Shown: positions 1-6,205 of the stretch, piece by piece
Position numbering within the stretch: the first letter of the stretch is position 1
How the letters are laid out: each line of letters starts with the position of its first letter
Source: Dialister sp. UBA7295
GTDB lineage: Bacteria > Bacillota > Negativicutes > Veillonellales > Dialisteraceae
Length of the DNA stretch: 16,478 bases
Direction: 5' to 3'
Assembly: GCA_002471975.1 (NCBI GenBank)
Contig: DKQZ01000003.1
Coordinates: 1-16,478, forward strand
The notes under the pieces: model-generated
Told to the model about the DNA's origin: nothing
Databases searched by the model: none
Seen by the model: only the letters and a program-made list of their open reading frames with translations
Program-made: the position numbers and the translations under genes

Positions 1-31
1 ATCATTTCCAATGAAAACTGTGTATAAAAAT

Positions 32-92
32 GGCCCGCCATCTCATTTGATGCGGGCCTCCTCCACTGAGAACTATGAACTGAGAACTGATT
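32..92 (-). repeat. Heptamer array plus hairpin element
   Basis: On the minus strand four degenerate 7-mers (plus-strand words ACTGAGA, ACTATGA, ACTGAGA, ACTGATT at 65-92) precede a linker and a GGCCCGC/GCGGGCC hairpin (32-38 with 52-58, extended by ATC/GAT), followed by ATTTTTATA. It has the form of a minus-strand intrinsic terminator with an upstream 7-bp-period array. The gene it might terminate is not visible, because gyrB has its own terminator more than 1 kb away. Confidence 0.65.
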
Positions 93-142
93 ACTTTATA
101 AAATTCAGTCATTCAATATGTTGTGTAATTATTGTACAGCCC

Positions 143-206
143 CCACGCATTTCCCGATAGAGTCACATTTTCCGAGTATTTCTCGTCAGTCAGCCTCATA
201 TGTGCC
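143..206 (-). repeat. Dispersed ~57-bp repeat, copy 1
   Basis: On the minus strand it reads GGCAC, a variable pair, ATGAGGCTGACTGACGA, then a stretch ending near CTATCGG. The same layout recurs at 313-371, 597-645, 8926-8970 and 10784-10832. In each copy the reading from the ATG-like position begins with a variant of Met-Arg-Leu-Thr-Asp-Glu. Confidence 0.6.
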
Positions 207-312
207 GGCTGCCGAACCCTGCTCGTGTACCTTTTCAGCCAATTTCGACTTGTACCTGCTTGACATCCCCTCCGCCCTTTGGGCACCTCCCCGCACTTCG
301 GGGAGGTCGCAT

Positions 313-402
313 TTACCGATATTGCCACATTCCCCAGGCGCCTTTCGTCAATCAGCTTTATCCGTGCCATGCTGCTTATGAGGCTGATACCATACCATTC
401 AC
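313..402 (-). repeat. Dispersed ~57-bp repeat, copy 2, with extension
   Basis: It matches the other copies from GGCAC through AAGCTGATTGACGA. Homology with copy 3 extends upstream on the minus strand through a shared GGTATGGTATCAG block, giving roughly 90 bp shared by these two copies. Confidence 0.6.
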
Positions 403-596
403 ATCGGAATTGACATAAACGGTACGCGAAAAGGCTCCCCTCATAGCCTCCCCGAAGTTCTGCTCTCAAACGCCATACAAAAACTATTTCGATGCTAGCC
501 AATTCCCGCCGCTCCTGCCCGGAATGGTTCCGACTTGTTCGTGCCCCCACCGCTTCGCGGAGCCCCCTTCTCGAGGGGGGCCACCCTCCTTCCAAT

Positions 597-679
597 ATAA
601 TCATCTGTCCCAAGTACCTTTTATCATTTAGCCTCATTAGTGCCATGTTGCTTTCAGAACTGATACCATACCGTTTCCA
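597..679 (-). repeat. Dispersed ~57-bp repeat, copy 3, with extension
   Basis: It shares GGTATGGTATCAG, then a short variable segment, then ATGGCAC and an ATGAGGCTAAATGATAA core with copy 2. It has diverged in the core but keeps the same order of elements. Confidence 0.55.
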
Positions 680-1000
680 CTTCTAATACCTCAAAAGTTC
701 CACAGCAAGACTCCCGAGGGTAGTTGGGCTTCGACGCAGTCGGTGAGGGAGCTGATCATCGTACAAGTCGAAAATGACTCAAACATGCCAAATGTCTCTA
801 AAGTCAGCAGCTGCGAATGGGAAAGGCTCCCCTCACAGGCCCCCCGAAGTTCGGGGGGCTGCCCTCAAGGCGACTGGGGGGCTGTACGATCGTACAAGTC
901 GAAATTGAGCTTAAAGGCAAAATCATCCCGGGGAGCTCCGGCGCAGCCGGTGAGGGGGAACTGCACTTTCAGCAGTAAATTCGGAGATCAAACATGCCCG

Positions 1001-1189
1001 CCAAAGGCCAAATCAAAACTTGCGCCCGCAGGGCGCCACCTTCCCGACATTCCCGATACTCCCGAGATGCCCGATGATTCCCGATTCAAAAGTCTTCAAA
1101 GCTTGAGGTTTTTCCATATAAAACGGCGGGCTTCCTGATCCTGATGCCCGCCACCTTCCCGCAATCCGCAATCCGAAATCCCCAATCCG
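1001..1189. repeat. ~190-bp direct repeat, left copy
   Basis: This segment and 3611-3800 are closely similar over their length and in the same orientation, bracketing gyrB. Each copy contains two array-hairpin modules read on the minus strand. The first is a CGGATTG-type heptamer array (1156-1189 here) with a GGCGGGC/GCCCGCC hairpin (1125-1131 with 1146-1152). The second is a nonamer array of CCCGA words (about 1042-1085) with a GCGCCC/GGGCGC hairpin (about 1022-1036). Confidence 0.8.
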
Positions 1190-1199
1190 ATTTTTCCAT

Positions 1200-1233
1200 C
1201 AAAAAAGCACTCCATCCTGATCGACAGAGTGCT
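1200..1233 (-). terminator. Rho-independent terminator of gyrB
   Basis: On the minus strand, nine bases after the gyrB stop, AGCACTC (1227-1233) pairs with GAGTGCT (1206-1212) and is followed by a run of U. The position and U-tract make this the natural end of the gyrB transcript. Confidence 0.85.
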
Positions 1234-1242
1234 ATTTCTTAA

Positions 1243-3192
1243 TTACAGGTCCAAATTGGTTACTTCCTTCGCATGTTCTTCGATGAATTGTCTTCTCGGT
1301 TCTACTTTATCTCCCATGAGGACGTTGAAGAGATGGTCGGCTTCGATGGCATCGGTTAATTCGACTTTGAGCATGACCCGCTGCTCCGGATTCATGGTGG
1401 TATCCCAGAGCTGTTCGGGGTCCATTTCGCCAAGGCCTTTATAACGCTGAATGACGCAGCCGTCTCTTCCTATTTCTTCCAGTACCCGGTTCTGTTCATC
1501 ATCGTCGTAGGTGTAGTATTTCTGCCGTCCTTTACGGATCTGGTAGAGCGGCGGCTGGGCGATATAGACGTGGCCTTCGGTGATGAGGGGTTTCATGTAA
1601 CGATAGAAGAAAGTGAGGAGAAGGGTCCGGATATGGGCTCCGTCCACATCGGCATCGGTCATGATGATGATTTTATAGTAGCGGAGTTTGGTGATATCGA
1701 AATCTTCGCCTACCCCCGTGCCAAAGGCGGTAATCATGGTGCGGATGGCATCGGAATTAAGAACGCGGTCAAGCCGCGCTTTTTCCACGTTCAGGATTTT
1801 GCCGCGAAGAGGCAGGATGGCCTGGTAACGACGGTCACGGCCCGATTTTGCCGATCCACCGGCGGAGTCCCCTTCGACGATGTAGATTTCCGTAAATTTC
1901 GGATCTCTTTCGGTGCAGTCGGCCAGTTTCCCCGGAAGGCTGGATACTTCGAGGGCATTCTTTCTACGGGTGAGTTCGCGGGCCCGGCGGGCTGCTTCTC
2001 TGGCCCGGCTGGCGGTAATGCCTTTTTCAACGACGGCCCTGGCTTCTACGGGATGTTCTTCCATATAGGTATGGAGGCCTTCGGAAACGATATTGTCCAC
2101 GATGCCTTTGACTTCCAGATTGCCCAGCTTCGTCTTTGTCTGGCCTTCGAACTGGGGATTCGGCACTTTGACGGAAATGACGCAGGTGAGCCCTTCACGG
2201 ACGTCATCGCCGGAAAGGTTTTCATCATTCTGTTTCAGGATGCCGCTCTTTCTGCCGTAATCATTGATGACACGGGTCAGGGCCGTGCGGAATCCGGCCA
2301 GATGCATGCCGCCTTCCACCGTATTGATATCGTTGACGAAGGTATACATGTTTTCACTGTACCCCGTCTGGTACTGCATGGCAATATCCACGATGACCTT
2401 GTCTTTTTCACCTTCAAAGGAAATCACGGAAGGATCGACGAGATCTTTCCCTTCATTCAGGTATTTCACGAATTCCACGATGCCGCCGGCATAATGGAAA
2501 ATATCCTGATGTTTGCCGCCGTCTCTCGTATCGTTCAAGGTAATGGTGAGGCCCTTATTCAGGAAAGCCAGTTCACGCATGCGGATCTTGAGGGTTTCAT
2601 AGTCAAAATCGATGCCTTCTTTGAAAATCTTGATATCCGGCTTGAAAGTGACGGAGGTCCCTGTCTCATCGGTCTTGCCATAGGTCCGCATGGATTCAGT
2701 CACTTCGCCCCGGGAGAGCTTCATTTCATGATAATGGCCTTCGCGTCTGACATTCACCACCATCCATTCGGAAAGGGCATTGACTACGGAAATACCGACG
2801 CCATGAAGGCCGCCGGAAATAGGATAGCCATCGCCCCCGAATTTCCCGCCTGCATGGAGCACGGTCAAAACGACTTCCATAGCCGGTTTTCCCGTTTCAT
2901 GCATACCGGTAGGAATGCCTCGGCCATTATCGGTGACCGTGCAGCTCCCGTCATCATTCAAAGTCACTTCGATATGAGTGCAGTAGCCTGCCAATGCTTC
3001 ATCGATACTGTTATCCACCACTTCATATACCAGATGATGAAGTCCCCTGGCAGAGGTGGAACCGATGTACATGCCCGGGCGGAGACGGACCGCTTCCAGC
3101 CCTTCCAGCACCCTTATATCTTTGGCGCCGTAATCGCTCTTGCCATTTTCCTCTTCATGGCGGGCCTGGATTTCATGGATATCTTCAGCCAT
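1243..3192 (-). CDS. gyrB: DNA gyrase subunit B
   Basis: This is the ATPase subunit of type IIA topoisomerase, which introduces negative supercoils as an A2B2 complex with GyrA. At 649 residues it has the length usual for Bacillota GyrB. The GHKL ATPase domain comes first, with Glu57 and Asn61 in YEVVDNSIDEAL, TDNGRGIP at 87-94 and the glycine-rich lid GGLHGVGISVVNALS at about 127-141. The transducer domain follows, with QTKTKLG at 351-357. The TOPRIM domain has EGDSAGG at 440-446 and the metal-binding DADVDG at 513-518, and the C-terminal part has QRYKGLGEMDPEQLW. The protein ends in NLDL, as GyrB proteins do, which favours GyrB over ParE. The ATG at 3192 is supported by AAGGAG at 3200-3205. 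The gene stands alone: no recF, dnaN or gyrA is adjacent. Regulation may involve the hairpin in its leader. Confidence 0.97.
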   Translation of the reverse strand: MAEDIHEIQARHEEENGKSDYGAKDIRVLEGLEAVRLRPGMYIGSTSARGLHHLVYEVVDNSIDEALAGYCTHIEVTLNDDGSCTVTDNGRGIPTGMHETGKPAMEVVLTVLHAGGKFGGDGYPISGGLHGVGISVVNALSEWMVVNVRREGHYHEMKLSRGEVTESMRTYGKTDETGTSVTFKPDIKIFKEGIDFDYETLKIRMRELAFLNKGLTITLNDTRDGGKHQDIFHYAGGIVEFVKYLNEGKDLVDPSVISFEGEKDKVIVDIAMQYQTGYSENMYTFVNDINTVEGGMHLAGFRTALTRVINDYGRKSGILKQNDENLSGDDVREGLTCVISVKVPNPQFEGQTKTKLGNLEVKGIVDNIVSEGLHTYMEEHPVEARAVVEKGITASRAREAARRARELTRRKNALEVSSLPGKLADCTERDPKFTEIYIVEGDSAGGSAKSGRDRRYQAILPLRGKILNVEKARLDRVLNSDAIRTMITAFGTGVGEDFDITKLRYYKIIIMTDADVDGAHIRTLLLTFFYRYMKPLITEGHVYIAQPPLYQIRKGRQKYYTYDDDEQNRVLEEIGRDGCVIQRYKGLGEMDPEQLWDTTMNPEQRVMLKVELTDAIEADHLFNVLMGDKVEPRRQFIEEHAKEVTNLDL

Positions 3193-3206
3193 TCGTACAC
3201 TCCTTG

Positions 3207-3234
3207 AAAAAAAATCAGCGGACTTTCACCGCTG
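3207..3234 (-). promoter_or_regulatory. Terminator-like hairpin in the gyrB leader
   Basis: On the minus strand CAGCGG pairs with CCGCTG around a 7-base loop and is followed at once by A and eight U (3207-3214). Two bases later comes the AAGGAG ribosome binding site of gyrB. No minus-strand gene lies within the ~770 bp upstream in the window, so this is either a leader attenuator or the remnant end of something lost. AT-rich promoter-like DNA with two TATAAT words lies just upstream (3245-3285). Confidence 0.55.
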
Positions 3235-3378
3235 CTTTTACTTTATACATTATATATATAGCTTTTCAGCTACATTATTATATCATATTTTTTCAATTTC
3301 CGCACGCTTTTTCGCCCCGTGGGTGGTCAGTAAAAAACTGAAAATATAATATCCGAACTGACTTCGTTATAACCTCAG

Positions 3379-3453
3379 TTTCGGGAATATCGGGGATGAT
3401 TTCGGGGATGTCGGGACTGTCGGGAAGGAGCGGCGCAAATTTATGAGCGCCGC
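3379..3453 (+). repeat. Nonamer array plus hairpin element
   Basis: Five words around TCGGG (TTTCGGGAA, TATCGGGGA, a longer TGATTTCGGGGA, TGTCGGGAC, TGTCGGGAA) precede GGAG and a GCGGCGC/GCGCCGC hairpin (3430-3436 with 3447-3453). The hairpin and its AAATTTATGA loop are almost identical to the one at 13230-13253 read on the minus strand, although the arrays beside them differ. The GGG runs also satisfy a loose G-quadruplex pattern. Confidence 0.7.
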
Positions 3454-3610
3454 AAAGTATTGATTGGGAAATGACGAAACAGGCAAGGGACAAGTGGCTC
3501 TTACATAAAGCGGGAAGGCTCTCCCCCCCGGGAACACCGCAAAGCGGTGAGAGGGCAAAATCGATTCGAAGAATCGATATTTCATACTTCCCATTCCATT
3601 TGGCTAAGAG

Positions 3611-3800
3611 CCAAAGGTCAAATATAAACTTGCGCCCGAAGGGCGCCACCTTCCCGATTTTCCCGAAACGATTCCCGATATTCCCGATAATCCCGATTCA
3701 AAAGTCTTCAAAGCTTAAGGTTTTCCTATAAAAATAGCGGGCTTCATGATTCTGATGCCCGCCACCTTCCCGCAATCCGCAATCCGAAATCCCCAATCCG
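3611..3800. repeat. ~190-bp direct repeat, right copy
   Basis: This is the counterpart of 1001-1189 in the same orientation. It carries the same two minus-strand modules: heptamers at about 3767-3800 with a GCGGGC/GCCCGC hairpin at 3737-3762, then nonamers with a GCGCCC/GGGCGC hairpin at about 3632-3647. Differences are concentrated in the nonamer array and in hairpin loops. Confidence 0.8.
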
Positions 3801-3813
3801 TCCTTTCAGCATT

Positions 3814-3860
3814 TGCCCGACAACCCCGACATTCCCGAGATCCCCGACCATCCCCGATTC
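3814..3860 (-). repeat. Nonamer array without hairpin
   Basis: Five CCCGA-containing words with a period near nine bases end in CCCGATTCAAAAG, the same junction found at the end of the arrays at 1085 and 3700. No GC-rich hairpin adjoins this array. Confidence 0.6.
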
Positions 3861-3968
3861 AAAAGCCTCTCATCATAAAGTTTCCTTTACGAGTGAAAGT
3901 ATTCATCCTGCAACCCCACATATGATAGAATAAGAAATATATGAACAAATTTCCAAAGAGGACCCGCT

Positions 3969-4922
3969 ATGAAAAAGCTTTTACTTCTCCTTCTCATCCT
4001 GGCCGGCGCCGTTTACTGGGGCATGGACCAGGGAAATGATATATCTAAGGGTGTGGACAAGCCCCGCACACCGAAAGCCGTAGCTGCCAAAGGGAGCGCC
4101 CCTTCTCAGGAACAGTCCACCGGAAAAGACGGCATGGTGGAACTCATCAAAGATATTTCCAATACCATTTTCAACGGCGTTTCCAGAGAAGCCACTTCTG
4201 CCGGTACCGTGGAGAAAGTCCCGCCGAAGGCCACGGACAAAGAAAAAGATATTTCCAAAAAGATCCCCACCCGCCAGCAGGCAGCGGCCGAAGTGGAGAC
4301 TCTCCAGCAGAAATGGAACAATGTAGCCCATTTCCAGATGGCCCTCGAGTCCCGGATAGACAGGAAGAAATTCGTCCCCTCTGACCAGATTCCAGACCTC
4401 CTCAAAAAGGGAATCGTGGCCACCGAAGACCGGAGATATTATGACCACGGAGCCATCGATCTCATCGGAGTGAGCCGGGCCTTCATCGCCAATGCCCTGG
4501 CCGGCCATACCATGGAAGGGGGATCCACCATTGCCCAGCAGACGGTGAAGAATATTTTCCTTTCCAACGAACGCACCATGGCGAGGAAAGTGGAAGAACT
4601 GGCTCTCGCCATGCAGCTGGAGAAATATTATTCCAAGGACCAGATTCTGGAAATATACCTGAATACCATCTACTTCGGCCACGGAGCCTACGGAGTGGGA
4701 CCGGCCAGCCGGACCTATTTCGGTAAAGAGCCGAAAGACCTTGACCTCTCCCAGTGTGCCATGCTCGCCGGCCTCCCTCAGGCTCCCTCAGCTTACGACC
4801 CCCTGGACCATCCCCAGGAAGGCGCCAAACGAATGACCATGGTCCTCGCCCTCATGGCCCAGGAAGGATACATCACGCCCGAACAGGCAGCCCAGTCAGC
4901 GCTCAACCTGTGGTTGAAATAG
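3969..4922 (+). CDS. Monofunctional peptidoglycan glycosyltransferase (GT51)
   Basis: The protein polymerises lipid II into glycan strands on the outer face of the cytoplasmic membrane. Its 317 residues start with a single uncleaved-looking membrane anchor (MKKLLLLLLILAGAVYWG). A hydrophilic, low-complexity linker of about 100 residues follows, and then a GT51 domain from about residue 120 to 280. Family motifs are clear: ATEDRRYYDHGAID with catalytic Glu153, GGSTIAQQ at 184-191, RKVEE at 206-210 (second glutamate) and ILEIYLN at 226-232. There is no penicillin-binding transpeptidase domain after it, so it is an MtgA/SgtB-like enzyme and not a full class A PBP. The ATG at 3969 follows AAAGAGG at 3956-3962. 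It is transcribed alone, divergently from gyrB, and ends at a strong terminator. An MtgA-type name is possible, but the long linker is unlike the proteobacterial enzyme. Confidence 0.92.
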   Translation: MKKLLLLLLILAGAVYWGMDQGNDISKGVDKPRTPKAVAAKGSAPSQEQSTGKDGMVELIKDISNTIFNGVSREATSAGTVEKVPPKATDKEKDISKKIPTRQQAAAEVETLQQKWNNVAHFQMALESRIDRKKFVPSDQIPDLLKKGIVATEDRRYYDHGAIDLIGVSRAFIANALAGHTMEGGSTIAQQTVKNIFLSNERTMARKVEELALAMQLEKYYSKDQILEIYLNTIYFGHGAYGVGPASRTYFGKEPKDLDLSQCAMLAGLPQAPSAYDPLDHPQEGAKRMTMVLALMAQEGYITPEQAAQSALNLWLK

Positions 4923-4939
4923 CGGTTTTGTACAAATGT

Positions 4940-4971
4940 AAAAACAGCTCTTCTACGAAGGGCTGTTTTTT
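4940..4971 (+). terminator. Rho-independent terminator of the glycosyltransferase gene
   Basis: AACAGCTCTTC pairs with GAAGGGCTGTT (one G-U pair) around a TACG tetraloop and is followed by TTTTTT. It begins 18 bases after the stop codon. The A-rich left flank could also let it act on the opposite strand. Confidence 0.88.
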
Positions 4972-4977
4972 GTGGGT

Positions 4978-5036
4978 CGGATTGCGGATTGGGGATGGCG
5001 GATTGTGGGAAGGATACGGTTCCCCTCCGGGAAACC
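4978..5036 (+). repeat. Heptamer array plus hairpin element
   Basis: Heptamers CGGATTG, CGGATTG, GGGATGG, CGGATTG (4978-5005) lead into TGGGAAGGA and an imperfect GGTTCCC/GGGAAACC hairpin (5018-5036). The repeat word matches that of the arrays at 1156-1189 and 3767-3800, here on the plus strand. It directly follows the terminator of the upstream gene, and no U-tract follows its own hairpin. Confidence 0.6.
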
Positions 5037-5150
5037 AATTGATTAACGGTCCTTCGGGCTCTGGGCTTTTGCCCTCAATTCAACCGTTGAACGTTTCCTC
5101 ATCCAATCCATAGAAAGCTGAAATCCATAATTTCAGGGTTCAGATGCTTA

Positions 5151-5159
5151 TGCTATAGT
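5151..5159 (+). promoter_or_regulatory. Extended -10 promoter of the small hypothetical gene
   Basis: TGCTATAGT matches an extended -10 element (TGnTATAnT). A second TATAAT lies at 5164-5169. No convincing -35 is seen. The gene's ribosome binding site AGGAGG starts at 5178. Confidence 0.5.
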
Positions 5160-5191
5160 GAAATATAATCGTCAGACAGGAGGTGTGCTTT

Positions 5192-5509
5192 ATGATGTAT
5201 CCTTATATGACCCTGGCAGATGGAACAGAAATCTGTCATTCCCAGATTGTAGAAAAAGACGGCAAGCAGATTGTTTATGTTCATTTTGAACGGCCTAATG
5301 AAAAAGGAGACTTTGACACTGCCCGTTGTGAACTGCCTTCCTGTCAATGGCTTATCAAGAGAGGCTATACGCAGAAAGAGCTGGATTTTTTCATAAAACT
5401 GCTGGAAAGCAATGCCCATTTGCTCGATAAATACGCAGCCAGCGGATGGATTCAAATTGCCTGGTTTATTTACAGTCAGCGGATACAAGATTTTCTTCTG
5501 GTCCAATGA
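5192..5509 (+). CDS. Small conserved hypothetical protein
   Basis: The 105-residue product starts MMYPYMTLADGTEI. From memory it resembles short anaerobe proteins that open with MMYPYMTL and contain a central 'ERP...DxARCELP' segment; I know of no assigned function. There is no signal peptide or membrane segment. Charged residues and aromatic pairs suggest a small soluble alpha/beta protein, with a helical second half (KELDFFIKLLESNAHLLDKY). The ATG at 5192 is chosen because AGGAGG (5178-5183) lies eight bases upstream; a GTG at 5183 overlaps that site and is not usable. The tail after ASGWIQIA (about 15 residues) looks like an extension beyond where I remember relatives ending. It appears to be transcribed alone from an extended -10 promoter. 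Confidence 0.78.
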   Translation: MMYPYMTLADGTEICHSQIVEKDGKQIVYVHFERPNEKGDFDTARCELPSCQWLIKRGYTQKELDFFIKLLESNAHLLDKYAASGWIQIAWFIYSQRIQDFLLVQ

Positions 5510-5700
5510 AAATTTGGAATCCGATTTAAAATCTTTTCCCCGGCAAAATCATGGAAGGGCAGTCCATCCGGCAGCGCGGGGATTCAAAAGTTCAGACTCC
5601 CGGGCACCGGAAGATGTTTCACCTGACACCAACTGTCATTTCCAGAGACCGCCGGCCGTGCAGATGGAAATAAGCCCTCCGAATCTTTTGTGAAAGAGCC

Positions 5701-5750
5701 CTTCCTACGAAAAATTTCTGCAAGTTCCTGCAGAAATTTTTCGTAGGAAG
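5701..5750. repeat. Perfect 22-bp inverted repeat with 6-base loop
   Basis: Arm 5701-5722 (starting CTTCCTACGAAAAATTTC) is exactly complementary to 5729-5750, with loop AGTTCC. No U-tract follows immediately on either strand, so it is not a classical terminator. It lies 190 bp after the small hypothetical gene. It could be a cruciform-forming site, a processed RNA hairpin or the core of a small non-autonomous element. Confidence 0.75.
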
Positions 5751-5946
5751 ACCTTTACTGATATTTTTTACATGAAATTCCCCTTTTAAGCATCTACTTC
5801 CATCTCTATCAGGTTCCCTTCCTTCCTCTGTTTCCCGCATAGAATACCCTGCGTTTGGATCCGGGGATAAAAATCATCATATTTACAACACCACTTTCTG
5901 TGTGATGAACTTTATAAGTCATTGAAAACACCGTTTTCTCTCATGT

Positions 5947-6025
5947 TAAAAATCTCCCGAACGTACTATGTAAAAAGCCTTTTGCAGACCGCACTTTTAC
6001 ATCTCCTTACATCGGGAGATTTTTA
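5947..6025. ncRNA. Possible structured element: 14-bp stem enclosing a second stem
   Basis: TAAAAATCTCCCGA at 5947-5960 is exactly complementary to 6012-6025. Inside the 51-base gap a second pair, ATGTAAAAAG with CTTTTACAT, forms with one bulge. The outer stem ends in a T-rich run on both strands (GGGAGATTTTTA), so it could terminate transcription either way. No gene is linked to it. It may be a small RNA, a double terminator or a mobile-element end; the family is not identified. Confidence 0.35.
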
Positions 6026-6091
6026 TTTCCACTTCGAAAATGATCACCAAAACTCCCACCGCCCCAGACTATCGGGGATTATTTTTCCACC

Positions 6092-6124
6092 AAAAACCGG
6101 AAGTGCCATCGCACTCCCGGTCTT
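6092..6124 (-). terminator. Bidirectional-looking terminator downstream of the acyltransferase gene
   Basis: ACCGG-A-AGTGC (6096-6106) pairs with GCACT-C-CCGGT (6111-6121) with one mismatch and a CATC loop. On the minus strand the hairpin is followed by TTTTTGG. It lies about 85 bases past the acyltransferase stop. The plus strand also has TCTTTT after the hairpin. Confidence 0.7.
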
Positions 6125-6205
6125 TTATTTCTGTATTTACTTTGAGTATACAATCATTCTATCAGGGCTGTATTTTTCCAACCTTATATCCTCTATGAAA
6201 AAGAA

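Larger units (their letters stand above)
1..1199. other. Gene-free intergenic region rich in dispersed repeats
   Basis: No convincing gene lies here. Open frames exist, but they lack ribosome binding sites and run through repeats that recur elsewhere in the window. The stretch holds a hairpin-plus-heptamer element (32-92), three copies of a ~57-bp dispersed repeat (about 143-206, 313-371 and 597-645), several copies of a GTACAAGTCGAAA motif, GC-rich short palindromes such as those near 290-306 and 842-862, and one copy of a ~190-bp direct repeat (1001-1189). It lies downstream of gyrB. Confidence 0.75.
3235..3968. other. Intergenic region between divergent gyrB and the glycosyltransferase gene
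   Basis: No gene is supported in these ~730 bp. They contain the likely gyrB promoter region (AT-rich, 3240-3300), a plus-oriented nonamer array with hairpin (3379-3453), the right copy of the ~190-bp direct repeat (3611-3800), a further nonamer array without hairpin (3814-3860), and the promoter region of the glycosyltransferase gene (TATGATAGAAT near 3921-3931). Confidence 0.7.
5510..6090. other. Gene-free stretch with two inverted-repeat structures
   Basis: No supported gene is seen. The stretch holds an exact 22-bp inverted repeat (5701-5750) and a larger nested fold (5947-6025), described separately. The remainder shows no gene-like signal to me. Confidence 0.6.

Noticed and set aside
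113..646. 177-codon minus-strand open frame
   Set aside because: It runs through three copies of a dispersed repeat, lacks a ribosome binding site and has a repeat-driven composition.
743..1138. 131-codon plus-strand open frame
   Set aside because: It spans GC palindromes and the array-hairpin repeat; no coding features.
1570..3207. Long plus-strand open frame (545 codons) opposite gyrB
   Set aside because: It is the antisense shadow of a clear gyrB gene, with no ribosome binding site or recognisable protein features.
3981..4682. Minus-strand open frame opposite the glycosyltransferase
   Set aside because: It is antisense to a motif-rich GT51 gene.
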